Positions 33,984 to 48,600 of a DNA stretch of 64,000 nucleotides are shown here, piece after piece (within the stretch, counting starts at the first letter, position 1; each line of letters starts with the position of its first letter). The translations under genes and the position numbers were made by a program. Source of the DNA: Histoplasma ohiense. Its lineage: Eukaryota; Ascomycota; Eurotiomycetes; Onygenales; Ajellomycetaceae. The notes under the pieces are model-generated. The model ran no database searches and was not told the DNA's origin. It worked only from the letters and a program-made list of their open reading frames with translations. The stretch lies in contig JAEVHH010000001.1 of NCBI GenBank assembly GCA_017607445.1, forward strand, positions 2,356,001-2,420,000, read 5' to 3'.

Positions 33984-35363
33984 TCACCTCCCCTTCTGTA
34001 TCAGAATAATCAACTGTTCCAAAAACCCGCGCGCCCACCGATCATGCGCCAGGAAACTCCCATGAAACGTCCCAGGCAACACCTGTGTCGCATTGGCATG
34101 ATCATCCGCGAAGAACGGCCCGTCCAGATTCCTCAACCGGCAATACCCCACAGCCTCCTCGAGCAGCCTCGTCCCCACCCCGCAACGGCGATGGGACTGC
34201 TTCACGCTCCACGCACGGATAATGCCCGTCCACCTCGCTGAGCTCTTCCGCCTCGACGACCGCGGCTTCAGCGGCCCTGCCCCTGGCCCCGTCCCCGTCC
34301 CCGTCCCCGTCATCGATCCGATGCCGACGCCAGCGCCATTCGCAGCACCACCAGGGCGCGCCACAGCTGCAGCCGCCGTCACCTTCGTCTTCGCGATCCT
34401 CAGCACAAGCACTCCAACTATCTCGCCCGCACACCTCGCCACGAGAACCTCGTCGCGGCGCTGCGAGGTGCCATTCACGGAATCCGCGGCGAGCCAGGCC
34501 CAGCTGCCCACGTGCTCGGCGATGGTGGCGTAGCCGCGGACCATGGAGCGGATGGCAAGCAGGGCGAGGAGGCTGCAGAGCGACCAGAGCGCGAGCGTGA
34601 GGACAAGATCGCTCGGCGAGCCGGTGTGGAGGAGCTTGGCGATGGTGAGGAAGAGCATGGTGGAGGGTCCTAGGATGGCGGGGTGCGCGAGGATGCATTT
34701 TGCGGCCAGTTGGCGCTGTTCGGCGACGGTGTCGGCGACGAGGCGGAGGGCGGTGAGGATTTCGGCTTCGGTTGTGGCGGAGGAGGTTATCAAGGGGAGC
34801 TGCGTTGTGGTGGTAGGGGGGTTGGGGGATGAATGGGTGTTGGTATTGTTGGATGTCTTTGGGTGTGCGTTTGCGCATGTGTGGGTTGATGGGACGATGT
34901 TTTGCCGGGGATGCGGGGTCGGGTGGAGAGTTGAGCGGGAGAGGACGGACTTGTTCGACCCGGGGGATAGGTGAGGGGAGTGGTTGAGAGGGTCTGGCAT
35001 ATAGGAAAGTGGGAGGAGTGGTGAGGGTGGGAAGAGGTCTTCATTTGCAGAGGATATCTGCAGGTTTGTCCGTAGGGATGATAGGAAGGCTGGTTTGTTA
35101 TACATAAGTTTAGTTAGTATTAGCAGCTGTCTAGAGAGTGGAGTTGAAGTTCCGAGTTTATATATCTATATTCTTAGGATGAAGAATGAAATAGAGAACC
35201 CACCAAGCGGAATGCGCAAGCCGGGGATCTGATCTCCCACATCCCACGCAGCCAGACTGATTTCGTTTACATGCAGCAACGGGACCCGCGAGAGCATGGA
35301 ATTAGAAGACGACGTCGACAGGTGGCCCACCGAGCTGGGTCGAAGTTTTGGAGGGCGTTTCAT
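33984..35363 (-). CDS. GNAT-family N-acetyltransferase with membrane segment
   Basis: Exons 35363-35204 and 35089-33984 (minus strand), intron 114 nt (GTGGGT...CCAG, branch CTAAC), 421 aa. The start ATG gives MKRPPKLRPSS followed by VNEISLAAWDVGDQI, like the first strand and helix of GNAT proteins. Two hydrophobic stretches near the middle (TMLFLTIAKLL, and LVLTLALWSLCSLLALLAI) look like a membrane hairpin, as in NAT8-type enzymes. The acetyl-CoA loop is HRRCGVGTRLLEEAV, followed by FHGSFLAHDRWARGFLEQ at the end. Two low-complexity inserts are present, a Thr/Pro/Asn-rich one and a Gly-Thr repeat coded by CCCGTC hexamers near 34287-34310. The substrate is unknown. Exon 2 is markedly GC-rich. 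Confidence 0.78.
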
Positions 35364-36651
35364 GGCAGAGAAGAATATATGGAGGCGCGGGGGAGGTTCT
35401 TTATTCCATGGATATGTATAAGGCGAATTTTAAATAGAAGGAAAAATTTAGGTATATCAATAAGTTAGACTAAACAGAAGCAGAAGTAAAGTAAGGTGAG
35501 AAGAGAGATTCTCCCTCTGAAGAATAAAACATCAACAGACACTAAAAGGAAAACGTCTACCCCGCTATTTCGTAGAAAGGATGTTTTGTTTATGTCCAAA
35601 GGGAATCCATGGATCTGGTTCCGTCGATGTTAAGAAAAAGCAAAAGCGAAAATCGAGCAACAAAAAGTTGTAACTCGTCCATATTAAAAAAAAAAAAAAA
35701 GAAAGAAAGAAAGTCGCAGGTAATCAGCTCATCATGGCAGTGGGGCCCAGCTTCTTACGAGTTAACTCCTTTGGGCTTGCCAATGAGAGTAGGACAGGAG
35801 ACTGATCGTCTTGAAACACCAATGGCCGCATGCAGATTGGCTGGCATCATCGCCAAGAGCGGGTCAAGGGGATTGATCGCGGCGAACTTGGAGTCCAACA
35901 CATGGTCTAACGGAATACGGGATGGGATGGGATAGGCGTTTGTGGGAGCATGAACCTCGGAAGGCGGGGTGAGAAACCATGATCTTTCACTGTTCTATGG
36001 CATGCTGCAATCTATGCATTTAACATCCTTCAAAGACAGAATCGATAGACTAGACAAAAATTTTAGCGAAAGCGGGGAAGAAAAAAAGTTCAAATATAGA
36101 AAAACATGTGAGAAAGACAAAGGTTAAAGAAAAAGAGCTAAACAATACAAAAGAGACCACCTTGTGGGAGACGGGATCACCATCTCAGCTTGTGTAGTAA
36201 ATAGCATAATAGCAATACAACTGATAAATCGAAGAGAAGACATATTCCGGATAACAGATAAGAGAAACCCAAACCCCGTCACCATTTGACGTAAAACAGA
36301 TTCGCAACAAGATGCTGGTCCAAACAAGATAATATAAGAAATTGAAAAGGAGGGGAAGGGATAAGATAAGAGATGTGTTTCAAAAGATGGGATGACTAGG
36401 GAACGGAAATTTGCATTCTGGGTATATCCTCCTCCCGCCAGGACACATTTAAAAGACAAATTTTGATCAGGAAATAAGAAAATAAGAAAATCGACCAGAG
36501 AATGTTCAAAACGCCCTGAATCGGAAATTAGCTCGCCGGAAGAGGCGTTCTTTGCCCTCGGGCTTTGACTAACAAAGAAATTTGTTATAGGGAAGTGGGT
36601 GTGTTTGTATCTTGCGAGAGCGAATAGTGATCTGCATAGCTGGTAGTTCAT
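35364..36651. other. Intergenic: GNAT promoter and dynein 3' flank
   Basis: No supported gene. It includes an A-rich run at 35686-35700. A 175-codon open frame at 36124-36651 (minus) begins directly after the dynein stop codon and lacks any family feature. Confidence 0.6.
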
Positions 36652-39600
36652 TTATAGAGCGGTCGCCTCGACCATCAACTGTTCTCCCTCATCGAGAAGG
36701 TTGGTAACTTTGGCAAGGTTCTCAATCATTGTCTTGCCATATCCAACAAGAAGCAGTTTTTCTGCGTTGGCAGGCAGTCCCAGATACGTTGGGGGTTCAC
36801 GCTCGGGTAGTCGATTGACCCATTCAACAAAGTCTCGCATATTAGTTCCTGAGGGTAGCTTAAGGCAATCATCATCTTCGATACCAGCAACTAGGTTGTG
36901 TTCATCCTCAAAAGCAGCTGGAGTCAGGATGCTATTAACAAGATCGTTGAGAAGCTGGAAATCCCCGCTATCGTCGATTTTACCTCCGTATGTTTCGGTA
37001 ATCAATGTGCGGAGTAAGTCCCAAGGGAATTTCTGCGGCGCGACGTTGGAACGGCCTTGCGCAATCGAGTCAACCCACGTGTCGATTATAAACGCAGAAC
37101 ACTCATACTGTGTAATTTTAGCGATATTAGTTAATATAACTACCGGTAAGGGATAAGTGGGAGAGCTGAATGTAACTTACATCGCTGTCATTGAATTCCC
37201 AGAAACCTTTCCATCCCAAGCTAGGTGCGTAGCGAAGTCTCTCCTGAACCACTGCATGTAGGAATGAGAGCAACAGATAAATACGAGCTTTCTCCACTGG
37301 TGGTTTACTGGCTCTGGCGGATAAGGATGAGAGAGAGTCCTTCATATTGGCGCGTACACCCGCGGGTTGCTCATACATCAGAACTCGCGAAGCTCGAATC
37401 AAATTGACAGGTATTTTGGGACTCGACTCCATGGATAAGAAAAGTCTAAAATCGCTATGTGGTTTGAGAGAGTCGAGGCGTTTTTCAAGACTTTGAAGCC
37501 AAGACGGCGCAAGATGTACGTTTTTGACAAGGACCCAGGTGCCAGTTGCAGCCGCGTTACTGATAGCTTTGTCCGCGCTCTCAACTCCTTCGTTCGAACC
37601 CATGGCAATGTTTGCACAAGTTGCGTGCATCCGTTCGACAAGTCCATCTACCTTGTAGCTGGCATCGAAACCGGGACTTGAGCTTAGTGAAATAGGGGCG
37701 GTGGCAGTAACCTGTTCAACGACATCCTTAAGATCTCCGCTGCTCTCAAAGAGCTCCCGTCCAAAAACTTCAGTAACAAATTTTTCAGCAGTAGGGACAA
37801 ATCTGTCAATGCGGAAGAGTTTCACCAAGAGAAGCGACCGGAGTTGCTGGTCACGGGGGCTGGTGCCTTCCTCCCAGACAGTAGGGACAAAATTTTCAGC
37901 AAACTCTTCTGAGAGGAACCTCTCCCAAGCCTCTGGAGTATCTGATGGCAAATATGAACTGAAGAGTGACATCTGCGAAGCAGTTGCCATTACGGAATCT
38001 TCGAGATCCTTGTTTAAGGATACATCACACCCCTCGACACTCGTGTCCAGAATAGTGTCTATAATTCCCTTATCCATAGAATAAGGCGAGGCTTGAGCTA
38101 AAAGCATAGCGAGTGTTATTCTGTCTTTCTGGAGAAGGCCAAGTGAAGTTCTTTGGTAGGCGGTAATGAACAGGTCACGGAGGATGATGTTGACTCTTGC
38201 AGAATGGTCTTTTTCCTGGGCGAGATGTTTATTCTGGTGGAGGACAGTGTTAAAAATGTCGACAAAGTACTGCAGAGAGAATTGGTAGAAGTGATTAAGG
38301 TGATGAAGTTGCTCAAGAACAGCGAATACGGCACTGCAGGATCGTGCAATGATGTTATACTGAAGTGTAATGTTTTCAACTTCGGTCATGACACCTTCAG
38401 TCTCAACCATCTTGTTGGAAATTTCACCAGCTTCCTTTTTCAATGTCTCCAGGGTTTCGATGACATTGTCGTCATCGAGGATGTTACCTCTAGACTCGTT
38501 CAAGGCTTGTAGAAGACGTTTTTCCAATTGGCGCAAATGGATCTTAAATTCGCCTTGGAGTTTAATGAGATTCGTTCGGCGTTCGTCAACATCGGGGCGT
38601 TCAAACTTGAGCACTTCATTTAGAGACTGAGTCTGGAGACTGCTCTGGGTGACAGTGAAGTTAACGAAAGTCGTTCTGCTGCAGATGTCTGGGGGGAAAG
38701 TTGCAGACGGGTCTCTTGTCGATAAGAACAATTTGAAGGCAGGGGAAAAGTCAATTTCCTGTCTACCCAACTGGATAAGGACACGGCCACCAGTTTTCTG
38801 GTATTCTTTGTTGAGAACATGATTGAGAATCGGGTCCAGATACTCAGCGTCTTGGATAAGAATTGGGTTGCCGAACCGTAATGCGCTCTCCAACTGTTTG
38901 ATAAACGAGTCGTCCAAGAAGCTAGTAACTGTAAGTTTCCGGTCTTTGCTCTCCTTCTGCAGAAATTCAGTAACGCGGCCAGAAGGGTCGATGATAAGCG
39001 GGTATCTGTTGAAGCGCTTTAAAATAATAGCATTTTCCGTGCACAGGTCATCAACTGGAAGCGAATGGTCTTGCCAGGATAGTCGCTCATCTGCATTCGA
39101 CAGGTACTCAGTAATGGGGTTGTGGGGCTTGAAGCTGATCCCTGACTGGCCTAATTGGTACACCCAGTCATCGATCATTGCCTTTCGAAACTGTTGGTCG
39201 TACAAGCCACCATATGCGAGGAAAGCAGCTGCAATGAGGACATCTCCGACAAGAGTGGATATCTGCGTCTCGAAGGATTTGCTTCCTTCCTCCCAACGAG
39301 ATCTTTCCGAAGACAGGCTGTCTAGCAAACGGACACTTCTGTCGACCTTAAATTGCACGCGCGACATCTCGGTCTTAATGGCCTGGGTTTCGCTAATAAG
39401 TCCCGCGTACTCAGTTTTGTAGGTGGCAATACTGCTTTCCAGAGTGTTTATGGTGTTTTCGATGGCCTGTGCTTCCGCCTTAGTTTGCAATGCCTGCTGT
39501 TCTAGTTGATCGACTTCGCCTCGGAGTGGTCCGACTCTATCCAAAATTTCAGAGTAGTTCACCTGAGCTTCAACCCATTTGACTAGCGGGCCACAAGCTT

Positions 39601-42600
39601 TGCTGGCGTGGTATACTCTCTCGAAAGTGAATTCGTCTTTGGAAAGATAATCCACACGCATCTTGTTCCTCAGGCTACGGGTCATTTGTTTTTCGTTATT
39701 GTAATTGACAATACTAGCAATAAAATCATCCCTCCGAATAATCGCTTGAATGGTTTTCCAGCTATCAACTCTATGACCAAGCAGAGTGCACACTGATTCC
39801 AGCGCAAGGCGAACACTTGCAGGCGGATTTCCCATCGCACGAACTTCAGTGAGGTGCTGTCGCTTAATATTGCTGACACTCTTCTGGGCTTCAAGCACGG
39901 CAGGTTCAGCCTTGGCAAGATCGCCCAAGACGATTTCTTTTCGACGAGCTACTTCATGCTCTTGCTTTTCTAGTGCCACTTGTATTTCAAGGGAAGCCGC
40001 TTTACGTCGCTCGGCCTCTTGTTGATCGGCAACCATGCGTTGCAACTTTTCATTCGCCTCCACATCTTTCTGTTCGAGTTGGCGCTTCTTCTCAGCAAGG
40101 CTCCGTCGTAATTCGCTGACTTTCTCCACAGTATCGCGGAGCTTCTCAAGACCGACATTCAGATGGCGTTGTTGTTCTTCCAGATCTTCCCGCTTTTCAT
40201 TGAAAAGTTTCACATATTGAGCGACAAAATCAAGATAATGGCGGGGAGTAAGATAAGTGATTCGGCCTTGCTGCTTTTGTAGACGCTGGTTGAATTTCTG
40301 AAGAGAGTAGTGGATATAAACCATTGAGTTAATGACCGTGTCTCGGTGAGAAGCAGGAAGATTGAGACCACGATAAGCGACCGGGATGCCATCGGGCGCA
40401 ACGAAGTTGGCCTTGTCTAGATCCACAGACTGGGTAAGCTCGGAGCCGACTTGGAAGAGAGCTTGATCCGACCAGTCACCGAGCCAGTTGAGAACGCATC
40501 GATTGAAAAGCGCAGGACTTGTCGCCGCTTTGGAAGAGAGGCCATCCTCTGGAGGATTCATGGTAAATACAACGTGGAGATTCTTGACGATTTGTTGTGT
40601 GAACCATTTATAGAGTTCCTCTTGAGAATCCAGCAACAGTCCCTGTCTTTGTGCACCTTCCTTGCAAGCCGTCATCAATGAAGCGAATTCATCACCCTCG
40701 AAGAGGCCGGGAACTTCGGCGTTGGCCAGAAGTGTGTTCATCCGTTCTAGGAAGCCCGAATCAAGAACATTGGATTCGTCCATAATAAAGCATATCTTTT
40801 CGCCTTTGCATCCTGCTCTGCGCAAAACACTTCTGAGGTCCTCATCGAAATCTTCTGCTGAGTATTTGCCATGGACCTTGATCTGGAACACTTTCAACCC
40901 ATTCATCCAAGCAACGAAACGTGACAATGTTGTTTTACCGCTTCCACTTACACCAATGAGAATGAGGTGTCCTTGGGGCTGACGGAACACACGATCAATG
41001 CGGAGAGCATGTTCTAGAACATCATTAAATAACACAAGAGGCACGTCAACCTCTTCCTCGCAGAAGGTCTTGAGTCTTGCTTTGACGAATTCACGGAGCT
41101 GCTCTTGCTCAACTGGGACGTAATGTTTGGATAGCCAGTTCGAAAACAAAATAGGCGCCTGTAACGCCTGTTGCTCTTCCATGGTCGGGAAGTTTTCCAG
41201 TGCAATTCGTTTCACAGCATCTGAGGTCCATGTTCTTTCATCTTCATCGACAAGCCGGTCCTGGAACAAGCGCAAAGCTTCATGGGCCCAGATTCGTACT
41301 AGCCCCTCGAGAGACAGTGTTTCCAGTGGCTTTATTGCTTCATAGACGCCGCGAACCCATCTTGTGAGTTCTCGGGGAGAGTAGACATAGTGAGGTTGGA
41401 TCTGTGGCGTGAATCTTGCTTGTGACTCTAGGTAAAATTGAACCATGGCCTTAGTTAATGCTTCAGAGTATCCACGGAGTAGCGGTATAATCTTGAGGAT
41501 GGCAGAATTGAACGTTCCATAAATCTGCATCAGAGAGAGTTCTCCAGGGTAGTCAACCATAATAAGGGGAGCATGTCGAAGGAAACGTTCGCCAAGTGGA
41601 GTACGACCGGCATCAGTTGGAGGGTTACAAGCACCAACAAACTGAATGCGATCTAGTGTAACCCAAGTTTTATCTGTCGTCCGCCAGAAGCCGTTTTGCT
41701 CAACTAGCTGTCTGAGGAAGGAAATTGCGCGTTGTGTACCGTATTGGTCAGGGGCTGGAAGATTTATTTCGTCACAGAATATCACCAACCAGCGACCAAT
41801 CTGATTGGGAGACATAACAACGCCATTAAGAGTTTTCTTGTACTCGCAGTATTGCTCGAATGTCTTAATGAGAAGATCAGGAGTCGTAGCACTAGAAAAG
41901 TTAAGTCCAACCACTTCCATGTTAGGAAGCTTTCTCAAGGCGGAGAACAAGGTCATGGTCTTTCCGGAACCAGGAGGGCCGCAGAGCAGGAGTGGTTTAT
42001 GCTCGGCCAGCCATGAATAAAGAACATCTTCGTGGCGCACCGTGTCCAATGTAGGGATAATGACATCTGTTTGCGTGACGGAGTGTGTATTTATCTCAAT
42101 AGATGGCACTTGTGATTGCCAAGTGGTCCATTCAGCTTTAGGAAGTGAGACATCAAAGTCTATGAGGGAAGAAGTTTCATTGAGTAGGGGAGAGTCAATC
42201 GTAGAAAATGCGGTGACATATTCGCCGAATGCTTTTCGGTCACCTAAGGTGCAGTCACCAGTAAGAGACCAAACAAGTGCTAGTAAAAGCTTCTTCGACA
42301 TGTAAGACTCGGCTTTCTCTGGGTCCAACGGGAAATCAATATGCTGAATATTGTACTCAAGGATATTTCGGCAGGACTTATTTAGTAAGCTGAAGAGGGT
42401 GTTAAGAGCCCGAATATCACTGAATTGCATGATGTGATTATATTTTTTTGCCTCTTCGAGTGCTTTTAGAATGAGGTCATCGTTCTGGAGGAGGCCTTCC
42501 AGCAAGTTGGCAAGCATTTTCTGAGTTTCCAGCGTCTTCGCGGAAGATTGGCCAGATGGTACGCTATCATCATCAAGATCTTCGAAGGTTCTTGTTTTCA

Positions 42601-45600
42601 AAGACTCAATATAGTTGGTCACCATCATATTGGGGGTTACAGTGTCGTCGCTAAACCAGACCATACCGCATCGACTAACTGTTGCAAGAGTGGCGTATTT
42701 AAGAGTCTCAACTTCGAACATAATCCGGACATTTGCAGGCAGATTCAGACGTTCACCGTTTGGAAGAGTAAGTAATTTGTTGTCATCCAAGACGCTGTTC
42801 AGATTTTCCACCCATTCCGGATCAACATCTCCATCGAATACAATCCAATGTCGTTTTGAATCCTCACCTCGAAGGTTATCGACGATTTTTCTGAGAATTC
42901 CAGTGAAAAGACCATCAGTCCATTCTCGTGTAGTGCTATCAAGGTTACCGTAAAGGGCTTCCTTAGACATGACCTTAGAGTCGATAACATGGCAAACTCC
43001 TTCGATCCCTTCCACTCTCTGCATTGCCTCGAGTAGTGTCTTCCAAGCTGCACTTTTACCAGCACCAGATCTTCCCACCATCATGACACCATGGTGGATG
43101 CCCTGAATCTGGTAAAGTTGCAAGGTCTTCGCGATCCATGTGTCACTAGCAACGTAATGATTTTCCCAGGCGATATCGCGAATTGCCTGCGTCAGCTTCT
43201 CGAAGTTCGCCGGAACATACTCAACTCCAGGGAATTCATCAGTCTGGATCTGCAACATAGTCTCAACATCTTCTCGAATTAGTTTTGGCGCGATTGTTTC
43301 CCTAATGCTTTGGACAATGATTTGGGGTTCGATAATCTCATTAGGCCCGAGGTGGCCGTCGGAATTTGCAAGACGTAAACGTTTAAGTCCACCAGAGCTG
43401 ACAAGGACACTCTTCAAAGCACGTAGACCAAAATCGTAATGTGCTTGTTTCGTCAGGCGTTTAGCGCAGTGTTCAAAGAATGGAACAGTTTGTCTTGATA
43501 AAGGCTTGGCCTGTTTGAATCCTTGGGAGAAGAGCATGACTTCTGCAATTAATTCCTTATCGGGCTTGGACATAGCTACACTGCGGAATAGCTTCTTCAA
43601 GTTGTCAGGAAGGTTGGATCGACCAGCGTATCCAGGGTTCATCGTGATGAAAATTCCAGTGTTCAAGTTGACCCGCAGTTGGCGACCGACGAGCTCGATT
43701 TGGGCCTTCTCCTCATCACTACTATTTTTCAGTCCAATCTGAATATTTTGAATCTGCTGTGAAACCGCAGACAGTATCCTTTCCTCCAGACGGTTGAATT
43801 CATCGAAACAGCCCCATGCACCCACTTGACAGATACCCAAGAAAATTCTGCCCATGGCTTGGAAGTCAAATGTATCATCACAGCAGAAGACAAGCGTAAA
43901 TCGACCGAGCTGAAGGCCTAATGCTTTGACTGATTCAGTTTTTCCAGTTCCAGCCGGGCCGTACGGAGAGCCACCCAGTCGCTGACACAACGCTTGAGTA
44001 AGCGTCAAGAAACAACGGTCTGTCAGCGGAGTTCGTACGAGTCGTTCAGGGACACCGAGGTACTCAAAGCCGTAATCCAGTTTCGCGTTTGCCATGTGGA
44101 CGTGAAGTCGCTGTGAAAAGTCTCCTTGAGCCTGGTATACATATCGCATTTGTAAAAGCCAGAGATAGTGTGTTGGTGAGGAAGCATTAAACCTGATTAG
44201 CTTGGCAATCGAGTCTCGCTGATGAACAAATTCCGTAATTAGATGTTCGCATTTTTTTCTCGTGATAGGGTCCAAGTCTCCAAGGACAGTTACAGCAAGC
44301 AGGTCAAGAACCCGTACCTCCGCATCATAGAGCGCGGGTAAGCCACTTCCCCCGGCCTCAAGAGCGGATTGGACAGCTTGAGTCCAGACAACTTGACTAC
44401 TAAGAACGACTATCTGAGCTGGGTAATTGGCGAGGAAGTCGCTAAATGCAGTCTGATCGACTTCAGGGGCGCTATAAATGGGTTCGAATTGTTCAATTGC
44501 CTCCGCAAGTAATTCAGCTAATGTTAGCTTCATGTTAGTATCCAAAGCACTCAGCCAGTCATTGATCCTCGGGGTTTTAATAGGCGAAACCTCTCGCTTC
44601 AGCCTAACTTCCTCTCCTTCTTTTGAGCTGAATCCAACAATGTTGCCGTCGTCATCCATCAATAAACCAGAGAGTCCAGCAAACATCTTCTTGAAGTGTT
44701 TCGCAACACGAAGAGTGTCATTGCTATTACCAATAATCTCAAGGAGATCCTCGTCGCCAACGAAATAAAACCGTGGGAAAGACATGCGTTCTCGCTCCAG
44801 GTACTCTCCAAGGGCCTTTTGGATTTTGTGAAGAAGCTCCGCCAATCGCTCGAGGGACTTTTGAACTCCAGCAATAGCAAGAATGTCTAAAACGAAGGGG
44901 GACTTATAGACCTTCTTCATGACAGCGAAAAATTCGGAATTGATATTTTGGAATCGGCCAGATTCGACAGGAAGCAAGTGCTTGATATCCGCATTTCCAG
45001 TGAAAACGCCCTCAAGATAGACCCATTGTCGCTGAACGTCAATCCAGACATCGAAGAGAACGTGAACTCTGTTGAGTTTATCCTCCCAAGAACTAGCGTC
45101 TTCCTCAAATTCTTTGTAATAAGGTGAATGCTTCATGGCCTGAAGAGAGTTGAGGTTCTCGCTGCATTTAGCGAACAGGTCATCGAAGCCCTTGATCAAG
45201 CGGCATTTGTTCTGGTAGTTCACAAGGTCAAGAGAATAATTTTGCCATGTTTCGCGGACCATTTTTAAGAATTCTTCCAAGGCCATTTCACCTTGCGCTT
45301 GGGCGATAATATCACGAATAACAGATTCGCTGGCAGCCAGCTGCAGATCCCAAACGTCACCAAGGGTGAGTGAGATTTGGGAGAACCGTTTGCCTGGTTT
45401 AAGAACTTTAAAGATCTTTTGCCAATGTCGCTCCCGGACGGCTTCGGATTTCATATCGGAAAGCAAAGGATTGACTTTGAGAAGCTGGCGCAAAGTAGCC
45501 TGGATATGTTCGAAGGCAGCATATTGTCGCATCCGACTCGGCATTTCCTTTGTCATTTTGATAAGCCCGTCAAGCGACTGGCGAAGTTTTCTCGGCTGGA

Positions 45601-48600
45601 CACTATTCCATAGCACGTCCCTTAGTTCATTCAAGCTTTTCCAGATCGTTGACAATGCTGCCCAGACCGACATGAAATCCTGCACTTCTTCAAGTACAGC
45701 CGCAAGAGCCGTTTCCGGACTTCCGGGCAAGTCAAGGGCCTCCTTCGCTTTGGTGACCATTTCAGATTCAGAGCGGAGGTTTTCCAATCGTGATTGGAAG
45801 GAGCTTAGTGTTCTAGAGGCCTCGTCCGGCGGAATAGAGCCGGAAACAGGCTTCTCCTCGTTCCACTGGTGGATTATTTCGGCGATCTTGTTACTGATAA
45901 CACGGTCCTCTGCAATGATTTTTGCCTGAAGGGCATCAGTTTGGTCTTGCACGATCTTGCTCTTTCGTTCAAGGAGCTCGCTGAGGGCGTTCCAGTCATC
46001 CCGAACTTGCTCAACATGTAACCAGTCGCTGGGGAAATGATAGCGCTGTCGAGTCAGGGTAGCCTGACCCTGGAGGAAGAGATCAACTTCCGGACCCCAC
46101 ACTCGCGCCTTTCGCTTGCATTGCTGGACGATTGTAATGAACGAAACGGCATGTGCAGTTGATGAAGCTTCCAGCGTCTGGCTCTCCAGATCTTTCTTGG
46201 CAGAGACGATTTCATCATGGACTTCGCGCATACGACTGGCAAACTTGCCGCCAAACTTGTGCAAAATTTCGTGTTGCCATTGGTCATATCTGGCATTAAC
46301 CTTGGTCTGCACTTGCTCATAATCGATCCTAACATTGCCGAACGATTTGCCAACTTCAGAAGTATCAAATGTTGCGCGGCTTTTACGGATTTCCTGGAGA
46401 AGTTGCAACCATCGGGACAAATCGTCACCCAGCGTGTCGTAAACTTGGGAGGCTTGAAGATCCCACAAGGATTGAAATTGTAGCCATTTATCCACGTAGT
46501 CCGAGATGTCTTCTAGTCTAGCACCAATTACAGAATACACCTCGACTAATTCACTAGTACAATATTGTGGGAGATTTGTGAAGTGGGTTTCGGATAGCCG
46601 AGCCTTTTCCGTCTCGATCGACATCTTATATCGCGCCGATTTAATTTTCTCTAGATTGCAAAGAACTCCAACCCATTGGTCGAAATGAGCAAACCAGCTA
46701 GCTCTTGCGTACTCCAGAGGAGGATCTAAGCGAAGTACTTGATTTCTCATGGAAATTTCATGGAAAAGCTTGGGGAACTCAATCGTGTAGGTTTGCGTTT
46801 CGGCGTCATTTGCTGTCTTCGAGGTTTCAGCATACGTTTTCCGTTGGACACCGTTCTCATCATACTTGATTTCCTGGAACGCTAAAATCCACTCTCTTAT
46901 CGCGCGGTGTAAGCGCTCTTGGAGAATAAGTTCGATTGTCTTGTTCATATTAGAAACCCAATAGCCGAGATTCACATAGTTCTCTAGGTTCAACTTATCG
47001 ACAGAATTTTGGATTTCATCCAGGCGCTGGCGGAAGATGAACGCATCGTAAGGGCAAGTCCTGAGATCGGTAATGGCTTTCTGGATACTTTCGTTAATTG
47101 CAAAGAGGGTTGAAGTTTTCGACTGAAGAACAAAGGCCGAGGCAGCAAATTCGCGAACAAATTGAACATGCTTGCTTTCACTTCGACCCTGCGCTGGTGA
47201 GGGATCAACTGCCCCATTGGCCATCACCTGCTTGATGTGGAGTTCATAAGAATGTATAAATGACTCCCAGCGCAATGGAAGACCCTTCATGATTAAAGCC
47301 TGGACGTCGTTTTTGTACCCACTCAAAAGAATGGAAACCTCAGCCATAGATGAGATCGAACGCATTGTTTGCAAGGCAGTTCGGACACTTTCAATTAAAC
47401 TGATGGCGTATGGGTACACTCGTTTCGCTTCTTTGGAAATCGTGTTGATAGCATGAGGAACTTGATAATTGAGCCAGACAAGGTTTCTAACTTCCTTGAA
47501 AAGCACAATAATCTGCGGGTCGAAATTAACATCTAGTTCTAAAGTGTTTCCCGTCGCACGATTGCGGAAAATCTTAAACAAGCGGCCGGAAATCGTAATA
47601 TTTCGTCGTTGAACATCCTGTAACCAGTTCTGAAATATAGGTCGCGTATCAAGCTTCTTTCGGAACATGTTACTTTCAGCCTGGAGTTTCTGCCCTTCAG
47701 CGTGCAAGTCCCAGTCTTCTCCCAGAACGTCCTCGACCTTTCTCATATAACCATCAAGTTGCCGTTCAATCTGACGAGCCCAGACAATTGCACCTGATAC
47801 CGGAGGAAGATCTCGTAGCTGCGCCATGGGATGTGCTTGAGAATGACCATACTGTTGCTTGAATCTCTCATGCAGTTTTGCAATATCGTGCTTGACTAGC
47901 TCGATTAATTCAGATTGGTGTATACTAATAGCACTCCGAATCTTGGGTCGGACAAGCAGGGCATTGAATTTTGAAAAGACACGGAACATCTCCGTAGCGT
48001 TCTTCGCGGTAGCCAGGCGGTCCTTGAGTTGGGCGATTATTGAATTTTCCACTCTAGAAGTGCGCTCATTATATGAAGCTTCGGCCTGGATCCATATTTG
48101 AGTACCTTCTTCAGATACGTCTAGAACGTCGACATCCTTCAAAGACGCATATGCTTGAGAAACTTCATCCAGGGCATCGACATCACCAATTTCTTCCACG
48201 GTCACAGCTCCATCAGTATTAGCACCTGCTGACATGTTTGCGTTAGGTCCAAGAACGTTCACGATAGTTCGTTGCAGCTGTTCGTGGTTGTTGCGGAAGG
48301 TATTGATGTACTTCAATCGATCTTGAATTGCGCTATGTCTTGGTTCCACTTTGATGGAGATGAACTTCTCATTCCGCCGTCTTATAGCATCACGAGCAAC
48401 ATTTGTAAATTCCTTCACATTCTCATCCCAGGAGCGCCAGATGACTTGAGCTGACCGCATTAAAGCGCGGAATTCTTTAAAACTTAAGTGCATGATAGAG
48501 CGTCCGTGTATCAGGGTTCGGATTTGGGTATCCAAATCACCGGAAATTGCCTCTACCAGTAAAAGAGAACGCTTGATAGGATAGGGGCAAATGCGGAGTT

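Noticed and set aside
34102..34878. 258-codon Arg/His/Pro-rich frame on the minus strand.
   Set aside because: Shadow of the GC-rich GNAT gene in another frame.
35609..35935. 108-codon plus-strand frame with a poly-Lys stretch.
   Set aside because: The Lys run comes from an A-rich tract; there is no family feature.
36124..36651. 175-codon minus-strand open frame starting right at the dynein stop codon.
   Set aside because: No domain or composition of a real protein; it lies in expected 3' UTR, and its ATG overlaps the dynein stop by chance.
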